Below, one piece after another: positions 46,021 through 57,278 of a stretch of DNA of 64,000 nucleotides. The position numbers were made by a program, and so were the translations under genes. A model generated the notes under the pieces. That model was not told the origin of the DNA. It ran no database searches and was given only the letters and a program-made list of their open reading frames with translations. Each line of letters starts with the position of its first letter. Within the stretch, counting starts at the first letter, position 1. Source of the DNA: Petaurus breviceps papuanus (Eukaryota; Chordata; Mammalia; Diprotodontia; Petauridae); assembly GCA_028583685.1 (NCBI GenBank), contig JAMXIF010000077.1, positions 8,494,525 through 8,558,524 on the forward strand, given 5' to 3'.

Positions 46021-46230
46021 ACAGAACCACACAGCAACATATTTGTAAACTTTGTTGCCTTCACTAGTAAATCCTGTTCAAAAAAATCAGATTCTGAAAT
46101 GATAACACAGCATCAAAAGGGAGTTGGGAGTGAAGGCAGTTCTATTGATGGGGCAGAAGCCAACATAAGGAAAAGGACTGCCAGCTCCTCCTCCTCTTCC
46201 CAGGAGCCCCAGATGAAGGAGGAGTAGTTT
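46021..46230 (+). other. Exon-like open frame (unproven)
   Basis: A pyrimidine/TA-rich run and 'tgtttattacag' precede a frame open to the TAG at 46225-46227. Its end is polar: basic KRT, a run of six Ser, then EPQMKEE and the stop. Acceptor-like site plus clean stop could be a terminal exon, but I recognise no protein family and chance is a real alternative. Confidence 0.18.
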
Positions 46231-46679
46231 GTGATCCAGAGGGATGGGTACCGAGTCAGATTTCTTTTCTTAGGTGATTAAAAGACAAAGTACAAAAAGT
46301 ATGGTATTGGCAGAGAATCAAGACAGATTACAAAGAGGGCACATAGAAAAAGAGTCCACTAGAAAAGATTTTTTTCCTCTCTTGTAAAAGAGCCAGGGAA
46401 CAGCTATAACATGAGTGCTTTTATCTAAAAAAGAAAGAAATGAATGCATGTAATTTCTGGGTCACTGTAACAGCTCAGCAGCCAATCTCTGCTTTGGCCT
46501 CACAGAATGGGCTTATGACCTTGGCAGTCTCCTTTTATCCGCTGGCAATTCAAACACCTCAGCTTATATACTAGGAGAGAATCAAAGCAAGAGATACCCC
46601 ATCAGAGCTGGGGAGCAGTTCTGGGAGTTGGAATGTGATCATCTTCCTTTCTGGTCCCTTGGTACCCAACTGGTGATAG
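46231..46679. other. Unassigned DNA
   Basis: Nothing recognisable. Confidence 0.45.
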
Positions 46680-47025
46680 GATCACAGGACTATGGAATTA
46701 GAGCTGGGAGAGGCCTTAGAGGTCATCTAGTCTGTCACCATCATTTTGAGAAAACTGAGGCGCAGAGAGTTGAATAAACTGACCAAGATCACACATAGAC
46801 TCAGAAACAAATAAGATTCAAACTGAGGTCATAGAGTCTTAGAATTAGAATGAAAAGGAATCTTAGAGACCATTTAGTCCAACATCATCATTTTAGTGAT
46901 GAAAAATCCAAGTCATGGATGTTAAGTGATTTACCCAAGGTCACATTGACCAAGGCAGAGCTGGGACTCGATATCCTGTTCTCTGACTCCAAATCAAGCC
47001 CTACCAACACTACAACCTAAAGTAT
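46680..47025 (-). repeat. Two MIR3-like copies in tandem
   Basis: Copy one (46680-46835) and copy two (46836-47025) each have 'gaattaga', 'ttagaggtcatctagtc' or 'ttagagaccatttagtcc', and a 'gaaactgaggc'-like core. Same arrangement as at 43495. Confidence 0.75.
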
Positions 47026-47204
47026 CCAATTCTTAAGAAGGAGCAAGTGATTCAACTTCAGTGTACAAAGAAGAATTAGCCTAAATGATCCCTCTCAGCC
47101 CAATTTTGATGACTATATGAGAAAAAGACTGGTTTGTTTTGCTGGAAACATTTTGATTAACCAAAACGATCCAAGACAAACACACCAATTTTGATTCCAA
47201 ATTA
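47026..47204. other. Unassigned DNA
   Basis: Nothing recognisable. Confidence 0.35.
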
Positions 47205-48000
47205 TATTTTTTCTATTGGTATCAAATGAACTTAAAGATACAATTTTATTGATCTCTTTTGTTTTTACATCCTTAGATTTCCCCCTGCACTTCTCCCCCT
47301 TCATGCCCATAAAGAGTCATTTGTTACAACAAAGAGTTGTCTATTATAACGAAGAGTTGTTTTTTCAAAAGAAGAGATAGGATAGGGGGCGGCCAGGTAG
47401 CACAGCGAGTAAGAGCACTGTCTCCAGTGTCAGACTGACCTGGAGATCGAATCCCGGGCTCAGACACTTAGCACCCACCCAGAAACACCTGGCCGTGTAA
47501 CCTTGAGCAAGTTACTTAACCCCAATTGCTTAGGGGCAGCCAGGTGGCTCAGCGAGTAAGAGCACCGGCTTCAGTGTTGGGACGACCTGGGATCAAATCT
47601 GGGCTCAAATACTCAGCACCACACCCAGAAATAACTGGCCGTGTAACCTTGAGCAAGTTACTTAACCCCGATTGCTTTAAAAAAAAAAAGAAGAGATAGG
47701 ATAAAGAGATGAAATTTTCCACAAAAACAACCTATTAAAAAAACTGATATTATATTACAAATTCTCCTCCCTCCCTCTCTGAAAAAGAGCAGGATAAGGT
47801 GTCTTCTTATAGTTCTTCTTTGGGGTCAGAAGTCACATGCTCAATAACTCCACAACTTTTATTTTGGCCCCTTTTTTGGTTGTTCTTTTCATTAACCTTG
47901 TGCTCATTGAGTATATTGTCTTCCTGGCTCTGCTTACTTTACTGTGCATCAGTTGATGTAAGTCTTTCCATGCTTCTCTATATCTATCCTACTGTTCACC
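47205..48000 (-). mobile_element. L1 LINE 3' end, reverse, interrupted by a SINE dimer
   Basis: 'caattttattgatctctttt', 'agagtcatttgttacaacaa' before the SINE pair and 'tgaaattttccacaaaaaca', 'tgcatcagttgatgtaagtc' after it. The same 3' end recurs at 48595-48800. Confidence 0.65.
47371..47703 (+). mobile_element. Dimeric tRNA-type SINE with target duplication
   Basis: Left monomer 47386-47532 and right monomer 47533-47689 are joined head to tail exactly as at 5044. The left has the B box GATCGAATCCC and ends 'caattgctta'; the right has GATCAAATCTG and ends 'gattgcttt' plus A. A 14-base perfect repeat, GAAGAGATAGGATA, flanks the pair at 47371-47384 and 47690-47703. Confidence 0.92.
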
Positions 48001-48594
48001 AGATAAATAAACTGAGGCCCATAGAGGGCAAGAAATCTTTCCAAAGTCAAATATCTGAGTAATCAATAATTAGACATTAAGAGTGAATTATAAAATTAAG
48101 TTTGTAAATGTCATGCTATGGGGGAATATTCTCCATTCTCCTACAGTGACCATTTCAATCTGTAATGACATGGAGACTGCACTTCTGAAGAGTAAATAGG
48201 AAGTTTATTCTAATAATTATAATTCTTTATTCAGGACCTGTTATTTTATTGATATACATTCTTTACATTGAATTCAGTGTACCATAAACTATATTCAGAG
48301 AAATGGGAAAGAATTGGGTTCACAATCCACCCAGAAACATTATTTTGCTACTACTGATATTTAATACTAATTGGAGTATAAAATGTGAACTTACCATATT
48401 GAACAGTTACAATCTATGATACATATCATGTTTCTTCAGAATCAGAGAGACTATGAAATGCTTGGGTACCTTCAATAAGTGTACTTGTCAATTATACCCT
48501 CAATTATTATTTTATGTCAACACAAACCCTTTGAGTGAGTACAGGGAATGCTAAGTGGTGCTGTTGAAGTCTGAATTCTTTCAATATATGCAAA
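48001..48594. other. Unassigned DNA
   Basis: Nothing recognisable. Confidence 0.4.
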
Positions 48595-48800
48595 ATTGAA
48601 ATGAATTTAAAATGCAATTTTATTGATCTCTTTGGTTTTGCGTCCCAAAATTTCCCCCTGCATTTCTCCCTCCCTTCCTGCCCCCCAAAAGTCATCTGTT
48701 ATAACATAAAGTTCTTTTTCAAAAGAACAAATAAGATAAAAACATGAAATTTTTCACAAAACCAATTAATAGGTGAAAAAATGATACTATACTGAATTTT
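48595..48800 (-). mobile_element. L1 LINE 3' UTR fragment, reverse
   Basis: 'caattttattgatctctttg', 'atttccccctgcatttctcc' and 'taagataaaaacatgaaatt' match the copy at 47205. Confidence 0.62.
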
Positions 48801-48899
48801 TGAAAATTATTTCTGAAGCAAACATCTTGATCCAAGACACATGAGTTCAAACTAAAACAAATAAATACCAAAGCTAAAAGTTTATCTCATTTGAATTTC

Positions 48900-49080
48900 C
48901 ATTCAATTAATATGACAATCATATTAAGCACTTCCTTTCTTATAATCACTGTACTAGGTACAAGGGATACAAAGAGAACAATTTAATAGTCCCTGCTCCT
49001 ATGGGGTTTATGTTCTATGAGGACAGGGATGGCAGGTACACAGATTCCAGGGGACTACTAGCAACACAGGTGAGAGGACA
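48900..49080 (+). repeat. Family Q interspersed repeat (unclassified)
   Basis: 'atcattgtactagg'-like text: 'ataatcactgtactaggtac', then 'atagtccctgctcctatggg'. Confidence 0.5.
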
Positions 49081-49119
49081 GGTCTCATGTAAGAACTGGC
49101 ACTTAAACTCCAATTTTTA

Positions 49120-49300
49120 TAAATACCAATAACTTTTTTTACATCTCTTTCATTTTCAAATATGTGCCCCCTCCAAATAATCTTCCCAATTCCATACCCA
49201 GGGAAGCATGACTTGTAACACATAAAAAAGCAAAAAAAAAATGAGCTTAGAAAAACTAACCATCCCATTATTCTAGTCTGACAATACATGAAATTATTTC
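49120..49300 (-). mobile_element. L1 LINE 3' UTR fragment, reverse
   Basis: 'tttacatctctttcattttc', 'agggaagcatgacttgtaac' and 'attctagtctgacaatacat'. Confidence 0.55.
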
Positions 49301-49419
49301 ACACTCATAATCATCCATCTATACAAAGAAGGGAGAGAGGTACATTATCTCATTTTTTTAGGTGTACAAAGCTTGGAATTATAATCACATGGGGTTCAGT
49401 ATGGGGCCTTTGTTCTATT

Positions 49420-49500
49420 TGCATCATTGGATCAATAATTAAGCATTTATGGAGCACCTGTTGTGTGCTAAACACTGTGCTAAGGAAAAAAAAAGGCCAA
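49420..49500 (+). repeat. Family Q fragment
   Basis: 'aattaagcatttatggagca' and 'tgtgctaaacactgtgctaa'. Confidence 0.6.
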
Positions 49501-50119
49501 AAAATGATATAATCTCTCTTTTCAAATTCATGATTCTGTCTCAAATCTTAATGTTCTTTCAAACACTCCAGATTGTTTCTCTTACAACAAAATTTTAAAT
49601 CTAGACAATTAAAAGTTTCTTAGTGTTTGGAAATGTATTCCTTTATACATAACTTAGGGTGAACTTAACTTTGTAGGCAAAATCAAAGTGGAACAGTCAG
49701 TCCCCTGAGGAATTGGTGTTCAATTCAAATAAAAACCGGGGCCATGAAACCACACATAAGGAGGCTTATGAGCTGCATATTGACTTAACTTGAAAATGTA
49801 ATGTTAGCTATGTGTTATTGTCATTTATTTATTTTGTTAAATATTTCTCAATTACGTTTTAATCTGGTTTGGGCTGCCCTCCAGAGTGTCCCAGGTCATG
49901 TATTTTCCACCTCTGCTCTAAGGAATATGAAGTATTCTTACCAATGGCATCCAAAGACAATCAGTTTAGTGTCAAAACACCATCTAAAATGAGCCAATCA
50001 GTATATCCAATAAAGCAAGTACCTCAAAAGATGATTTAATAAGTAGATAGTTAAATAATTGAATGCAAAAATTATATTGATGGAAACAAGAGGTCTCCAT
50101 AATTAATCAATAAAATATA
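49501..50119. other. Unassigned DNA
   Basis: Nothing recognisable. Confidence 0.45.
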
Positions 50120-50298
50120 TGATTAGTACAAAGGGGAGTGGAGGGGAGGGAAGAAGGAAGGAGAGGAGAGGAGTTGGAGAAAAGAGGAGGGGAGAGGGGG
50201 GAAAGGAGGGAAGAGGAGGGGAGAGAGGGGAGATGGGGCTAGAAGAGGGGAGAGGGGGGAAAGGAGGGAAGAGGAGGGGAGGAGGAAGGGGGGGGGGA
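50120..50298. repeat. GGGGA/GGGA purine array
   Basis: About 180 bases of imperfect GAGGGG/GGAAAGGAGG units; a 42-base block is repeated almost exactly at about 50189 and 50247. G-run spacing could allow G-quadruplex formation. Confidence 0.93.
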
Positions 50299-50523
50299 CC
50301 TGTATAATATGAAATTCCCTTCATGGAGGTAGTAGATTGTCAAATGTGATTTCATGAGACCTATGGGAATATGTTAAACCATAACATATTTTGCTTATTT
50401 AATCCATTGAGTTCATGGGGTCACAGAAATAAATCTTGAAGGAACATTAGAATCCATCAAATCTAATCCTCCTGTTTTGGATTAGGGGAAACTAGGAAAA
50501 AGAGAAGTTAAATTATTTGGAAG

Positions 50524-50682
50524 AAAGGAAATGAATATTATTTACAAACATCATGAAGCTTCTTCTGTGCCACAAACGCTTTGCTCCGAATGCTACAAAT
50601 ATGTCCTCATTTTATTCTCCCAACAACCTTGGAAGGTACATGTTATTATTATCCCCATTTTACAGTTGAGGAAAATGAGGCA
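50524..50682 (-). repeat. MIR SINE, left half, broken by L1-B
   Basis: 'cctcattttattctcccaac', 'tatccccattttacagttga' and stops at 'gaaaatgaggca', which reappears at 55062 where the MIR resumes. Confidence 0.82.
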
Positions 50683-53606
50683 AGGGGCCAATATGATGGA
50701 GCTGGGGCAACAACCCAGCTGAACTCTCCCAAAATTTTCCTCCAAACATCTTTAAAATAATGACTCAAACCAGAGCCAACAAAAAGTTGTGATGAGACAT
50801 TTTTTCCAACCTAACACAACTTAGGAGGTCAACAAGGAAAATTTGTGACAGTGGGTTTGGGGCTGGCCCAGAATGAATGCAGTGCCAACATGAGCAGCAG
50901 GCCTTTGAGGTTTCTCCACTAGTGGCAGCAGCAGCAGCAGAAGCTTAGGGAGCCCTCAGCCCAGAGATAGTAAGGAGATCAGACAACTGTTTAGAAAGTG
51001 ATTACAGGGACCCTTTGCTGGTTCTGGGTGCAGCTGGCACTAATTGGCAACTCTATGCCCTATACATAGCAGTTACAGGATGGAGAGGAGGACTTGCAGT
51101 CAATCAAAAGGGAGCAGGGGCTCTGGTTCCAGTTCTAAGGCAGAGAGGAGCATTAGTACTTGTAGCTGCAGAAGAACAGGGGTCTTTCCTGAGAAAAGGC
51201 CAGAGCATAGACCAAGAGAGAAGTGGCCACACCTCTCCCTGTATCATACCACCTTGGGAGCACCAAAAACTTCTAGACTCCCAGAACTAGTTGTGAAAAC
51301 AGTAGTATAAAAAAGCTTGAAGCTAGGCGTAGTGTTTTTCCATCCCCAGGTGAGCAAAATCAAACTTTAAGAAAAAGTTCAAAGGCAAGAAACAGGCTAG
51401 AAAAGTAAGCAAGCAATAAAAATAGTATCTGACCATGAAAAGTTACTGTGGTAGGAAAAAAATCAAAGACACAAACTCAAAAGAAAACAACAATGTGAAA
51501 ATAGTTACAAGCAAAGACACAAAGAAAAAAAAAAAGCTAATTGGACACAAGCAAAAAAAAAACCCCAGGGAAGGTTAAAGAAAGATATCTGACTAGTAGA
51601 CATAAAAATTGGAAAAGAAATGAGACTGATGCATGAAAATTATGAAAAGAGAATTACCAACTTGGTAAAAGAGGTACAAAAATTTACAGTAAAGAACTCC
51701 TTAAAAATTTTGAATTGTCCAAATGGAAAAAGAAATACAATATCAAACTGAAGAAAACAATTACTTAAAAATAGAATTGAGCAAGTAGAAGTTAATGATT
51801 CCATGAGACATCAAGAAATAATAAAACAAAGTCAAAGGAATGAAAAATGGAAGAAAATATGAAATATGACTTTAGGAAAAAAACTCACCTAGAAAAGAGA
51901 TAAAATAGATAATTTAGAAATTGTTCTACTACCTGAAAGCCAGAACATAGATCATATTTCAAGAAATTATGAAGGAAATCTGCCCTAAGATCTTATATCA
52001 GAGAGTAAAAGTGAAATTAAAAAAAATCTGTTGATTACCATCTGAAAGAGGTCCCAAAAGGAAAATGAGCCAAGGAGAAAATATTAAAATCAGCCAGATG
52101 GAAACCATTCACATACTAAAGAATCATAGTCAAAACATTATATAAGGTTTAGCAGCTTCCACATTAAAGATGCAAAGGGGCTTGCAATAGGATATTCTGG
52201 TAGGAAGGGAGCTAGAATCACAACCAGGAATAACCTACCCAGAAAAAAAATGAATAAAATCCTTCTGGGGGAAATAGATATATGATGAAATAGAGGATTT
52301 CCAAGCATTCCTCATAAGAAGACCAGAGCTGAACAGAAAATTTGAAACTCAAACACAAGACTCAAGAGAAGCATAGAAAAGTAAACAGAAAACATAAGGG
52401 ACTCAATAAGGTTTAACTGTTTACATTTTTATATGGGAAGATGGTATGCATAACTCCTAAGATAATAATCATTATTAGAGTAGTTAGAAGGAGTCTACAC
52501 ACAGAGATGGCATGAATGTGAGCTTATTATATTGGGATTATCTAAAAAAATGGAATGAGAAAGAGGGATGCACCTGCAGAGGGGGGAAAGGAAATGTAGA
52601 ATGGAAACTTTTCTCACAAAAAGAATATAAGAAAGAACTTTTATACTAGAGGGGAAAGAGGAGGGAGGTTGGGAAATTCTTGAACCTCCCTATCATCAGA
52701 ATTGTTTCAAAGAGGGAATAATATGTACACACACACAGAGTTGGACATAGAATCTATTTTACCTAACAGAGAAATAATATTCTATAAGGGAAAGGGATTA
52801 GAGAAAGTTGGGGCTGGGGGCAAAAGAAAGAGCAGATTAAGAGAGAGAATGTTCAGAAGCAGACAAAAGAGACAAAATAAAAAGAGAGAAAAAATAAACA
52901 GAAGAAAATGAGTTAAAGGGAAATATGCAGTAATTATTATTATCAATGTGATTGAGATGCGCTCATCCATAAAATGGAAGCAGATAGAATGGTTTAGAAA
53001 CAGAATACAACAATATATTGTTTAAAAGAGACACATTAAAAACAGAAAGACACATGCAGAGATTTAAAATAAGGGACTGGAACAGAATATTTTATTCTTC
53101 CTTTGAAGCAAATAAAGATAGGGGAAGCAATCATATCAAATAAAGCAAAAGCAAAAAAAACAGACCTAATTAAAAGTAATAGGAAAATTTTATTTTGCTA
53201 AAAGATACTGTAGATAATAAAATAATATAAAAAATTAGAGTTTTCTCTGATAAAAACTTCATCAATAAGATATATAGGGAACTGAGTTAAATTTATTTAA
53301 AAAAGAGAGACAACCATTGCCCAGTGGATAAATGGTCAAAGGATATGGATAAGCAGTTTTCAGATGAAGAAATCAAAGTCATCTGTGGTCATATGAATAA
53401 ATGCTATAAATCAGTTTTAATTAGAGGAATGAAAATTAAAACATCTCAGAAATCACCTCGCACCTATCAGAAATGACAAATGTTGAAGGAGATGAGGTAA
53501 AATCGATATACCAATAAATTTTTAGTAGTCGTAAACCAGTTCCACCATTTTGGAGAATAATTTTGAATTCTGCTCAAAAAGATATAAAATTGTGCATATC
53601 TCTTTT

Positions 53607-53778
53607 TCTTTTCCTTTTTTTTTGCTTTTTGGAGGGGGGAAGGAAGGGCAATTGGGGTTAAGTGATTTGCCCAAGGTCACAGGGCTAGTAAGTGTTAAGT
53701 GTCTGAGGTCTCCTTTGCACTCAGGTCCTCCTTTCTCCAGGGCCAGTGCTCTATTCACTGTGCCACCTAGCCTCCCCC
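53607..53778 (-). mobile_element. tRNA-type SINE (short, A-tailed), reverse, nested
   Basis: 'gctttttggaggggggaagg', 'gatttgcccaaggtcacagg' and 'gctctattcactgtgccacc'. It lies at the junction between L1-B and the reverse L1. Confidence 0.88.
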
Positions 53779-54432
53779 ATACCCTTTTTTAATAGTATTT
53801 TTTTTCCAATTACCTATAAAGTCTTCAATATTCATTTTGATAGGATTGTGAGTTCCAAACTTTTTTCTCCTTCCTTCCCCTCCCCCTCAAGATGGTAAAC
53901 AATCTAATATAGGTTATACATGTACAATCATATTAAACGTATTTCCACATTGGTTATGTTTTGAAAGAAGAATCAGAACAAAAGGAAAAGCCAATAGAAA
54001 GAAAAAAATAAAAGATGAAAATAACATGCTTCAATCTTTATTCAGACTCCATAGTTCTTTCTCTTGATGTGGATAGTATTCTCCATCATGATTTTTTTGG
54101 AGTTGTTTTAGATCATTGTATCGCTGAGAAGAGCTAAATCTGTCAAAGTTGATGATCACAATGTTGCTGTTACTATGTACAATGTTCTCCCTGTTCTGCT
54201 TACTTAACTCAGTATCAGTCTTCCCAGGTTTTTCTGAAATCTTCCAGCTCATCATTTCTTACAGCACAATAGTATTCTCATATTCATATACCACACCTTG
54301 TTCAGCCATTCTCCAACTGATGAGCATTCCCTCAATTTCCAATTCTTTGCTAACACAAAAAGTTGTTATAAATATTGTTTGTACATATGGGTCCTTTTAC
54401 ATTTTTTAAAAAATTCTCTTTGGGATACAGAT
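53779..54432 (-). mobile_element. L1 LINE 3' end, reverse, nested in L1-B
   Basis: Reverse L1 3' UTR and ORF2 end: 'gagttccaaacttttttctc', 'aggttatacatgtacaatca', 'gttcagccattctccaactg' and 'ctctttgggatacaga'. L1-B breaks at 'gcatatctcttt' and resumes with 'acatactctttgacccag', a likely short target duplication. Confidence 0.84.
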
Positions 54433-55061
54433 GTACATACTCTTTGACCCAGCATTACCACTACTAGGTATATAGCTCAAAGAGATAAAAGAAAAAGGAA
54501 AAATGATCTATATGTATAAAGATATTTCTAGCAGCTCTTTCTATAGTGGCAAAGAATTGGAGATGGAAGAAGCACTCATCACTTGGGAAATGATTGAATA
54601 ACACATAACATACAATTGTGATAGAATACTGTTGTTATAAGAAATTGGAGATGTATTGTTTCATGGGGAAAATGGGAAGACCTATATGAACTAATGCAAA
54701 GTGAAGGGAGAAGGACTGGGAGATCATTGTACACACTACCAGAAATATTGTAATGATAATCAACTGTAAAAGCTTAATTTCTCTGATCAATACAATTATC
54801 TGAAACAATTCTGAAGAACTCATGATGAAAAATGCTATCTATCTGCAGATAGAGAACTGATGAACTTTGAATGTAAGGTGAAATGTAATTTTTTACTTTT
54901 TTTTCGATACAACCAAGATAGAACATATATTTTTCAGGATTTCATATGAATATTTGATAATATTCCTTCCCTTCTCAATGGATGGAGGGGAGAAAGAGAA
55001 AGAGAATTTGGAGCTCAAATATTTTTTAAAAGAATGTTAAAATATTTTAAAAAGAAAGAAA

Positions 55062-55290
55062 GAAAATGAGGCAGACAAAGGTCAAGTGATTTGCTGAAGG
55101 TCTGGCTAGTAAATATTTGAGTCTGGATTCAAATTCATTTTCCTGAATCCTGGCGTAGTGCTCAATCTTCTTCAACACCTGACTCCAGGTTAAGTAATTT
55201 GGCTGGGGCCATACAGGCAGAAAGAAAGTACCTGAGGTGAGATCTGAACAAGATCTTCCACTCCAAGTTCAGTGTTGTTTACTATGACAG
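55062..55290 (-). repeat. MIR right half and a further MIR piece
   Basis: 'gtcaagtgatttgctgaagg' continues the MIR broken at 50682; 'ggggccatacaggcagaaag' at about 55205 is a second MIR-like piece. Confidence 0.65.
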
Positions 55291-55434
55291 AACTATAGGT
55301 GTGTTGATGAGATCTTGACTGTTGACCAAGGACCAACCTTGGTTAGGAAAAAAAGTTTGCCGTAACATGATAATTTCTTCAGCCACACAGCAGATCTTGA
55401 ATATCATCAGTCCTTTCCTTCTTTCCATTGTCAG

Positions 55435-55600
55435 GACTCCTCATTCCCCTCCCCAGAGTTACATTATTTTTACTTTGTAAGGATCATGTATACAGTATAT
55501 CATTTGTATACAGTTTGTTTCTACTAAGTAGAATATGAGATCCTTAATGGCAGGGACCATTTCATTGTTGCCTTTATATCTCCAGTTCCCTTGTATAGTG
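55435..55600 (+). repeat. L2 LINE 3' tail
   Basis: 'tagaatatgagatccttaat' and 'ggcagggaccatttcattgt'. Confidence 0.65.
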
Positions 55601-56965
55601 AAAGATGCTTTTCCCTTTTAGTTAGACCTTTAATTTCATTGGTGTTAAGGTTTCTCAATGAGAAATTTGCTCTACTAATTCAAACCAGAATTAATCTTCA
55701 ATATACAATCTTAGAGTTTTCTGGGGACACTATGAAATGGCCAGACCAAAGTTGTGTATTTGAGTATATGTCAGAAGGAAGACTTTAACCCAGGACTTTC
55801 TAACTCTAACGGCTGAATTCACTACTTCATGTTTCCTCTCAACTGCCACTTAGTGGTTTCTCATACACACTTGCTGAATTGTATTAAACCTGGTAATGAT
55901 AGAGGTCTCACACTTTTCATTGATTTCAGGAGTATCTGCATACCTATGAAATTACAGGCCCTTCAAGCATTGAGAAGGGTGCTTTTCTCAAAAGACTTTT
56001 ACATGTATTTTTAAAAAATCTTAAATAAAAAAAATACATTGTACATGTTTTCACAGAAGGGAGCAGGAAACTGTTATCTGTGGACCAATCTAAAGTGAAA
56101 TACACAAGGCTAGTGCACTGCTTATATTTTGTTATATTAGTTATTACTAAAATTAAGAACATAATCATAATTTTATACTTGTTAGTCCTAGAAGTCAAAG
56201 ATAAACATCTGCATGTTTTCTGGTTAATTTGGGTTGCCAAAGGAAATAATTCTCACTGAATAGAATGTAATATACTGGAGAAATAGATTATTTTCCCCTT
56301 TTTCTTTGCCCAGTAACTGGCATAGAGTAGGTGCTGAACTGCTTATTGATTGATTGATTTATGTGAGTTTGAAAAAATTTTTCAGTATATTTCAAGACTT
56401 TTGAGCAACTTTATGCCTTTCATAAAGTAACCTTTACTTAAGGAATTTCAAATTGGATAAATGGGTTTTAGAATTCATATTTAAAATAAGGTTAAGTTTA
56501 TCTGAAGTAAAGAGCAAGGTTCCCCAACCAGACCTGTGAACAAGATTTTAAATGCATAATTGTGATAGATGATCTTTCTGAAAAAGCATTTAATGAAAAA
56601 GGTTGGATGTGAATTTCCTTTATTTCAAATACCATTTTTTCTTTTTTCTGAAATCTTAAATTTATTATTGAAAATCTAATGCATGTTGAATTTAAATATT
56701 TTGTGATTCCTCTAAAAGTAAAATTTACATATAAAAATATTTTGAATTGATTATAGAAGAATATAGTCACAGATTGTTAAAGATGGAAGGACTGAATAGA
56801 TTATCTTTCCCACAAACCTGTCCCCTCATTTTATAGGTGTAGAAAGTTATGCTGAAAAAGGCTGTCACTTGCAGAATAGTAATTAGGATCCATATACTTA
56901 TAAACATAAAAGTTTGAGCTATTAAAGTAATCTTCACATCACATACATGTTTTATCTTGAAACAA
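55601..56965. other. Mostly unassigned DNA
   Basis: A short L2-like tail is at 56310-56360 ('ggcatagagtaggtgctgaa') and a MIR3-like phrase near 56768-56840. No gene recognised; reverse open frames of 71-98 codons have no recognisable domain. Confidence 0.45.
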
Positions 56966-57110
56966 GTGAGACTTGAGTTCACATCCTGCTTCAGACATTA
57001 TTAACTATGTGATCTTGGGCAAGTCAATTAAACATGTATAAAATTGAAATAAAAACATCTGTAGTTTCCAAATCACATGATTAATCAGAGGTTCAAATGA
57101 AAGAATATGT
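56966..57110 (+). repeat. MIR SINE fragment
   Basis: 'acttgagttcacatcctgct' and 'gtgatcttgggcaagtcaat'. Confidence 0.65.
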
Positions 57111-57139
57111 GTTATTCAATTTACAAATTGTACACTGAT

Positions 57140-57200
57140 ATATGCACATATATTATACATATATGTGTATACTTACATATATATATGTGTGTGTGTGTGG
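57140..57200. repeat. TATATG/GT simple repeat
   Basis: Alternating TA and TG units. Confidence 0.85.
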
Positions 57201-57278
57201 TCTATATGCGTATATGTTATTATTATTGTCCTTAAAAGAAAAAGCGGGTATATATAAAATTTCAAACACAGGTGTCTC

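Larger units (their letters stand above)
50671..55073 (+). mobile_element. L1 LINE (L1-B), internally deleted, with target duplication
   Basis: The element spans 50683-55061 and is flanked by the perfect 12-base repeat GAAAATGAGGCA (50671-50682, 55062-55073). Parts in order: 5' UTR with a run of CAG units (to about 51350); decayed ORF1 (about 51590-52370), with 'tagcagcttccacattaaag' in the RNA-binding domain; an inter-ORF stretch; the start of the ORF2 endonuclease (about 52990-53215, CLKETH matching the QETH motif); then a jump to the last part of ORF2 at about 53240 and the 3' UTR. Reverse transcriptase is missing. A reverse L1 and a SINE are nested at 53607-54432. Confidence 0.86.

Noticed and set aside
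46160-46260. Possible retrocopy of an HP1-type chromodomain protein
   Set aside because: A short KRT-Ser-run-acidic pattern recalls the HP1-alpha N-terminus, but a stop follows at once and no chromodomain comes after it.
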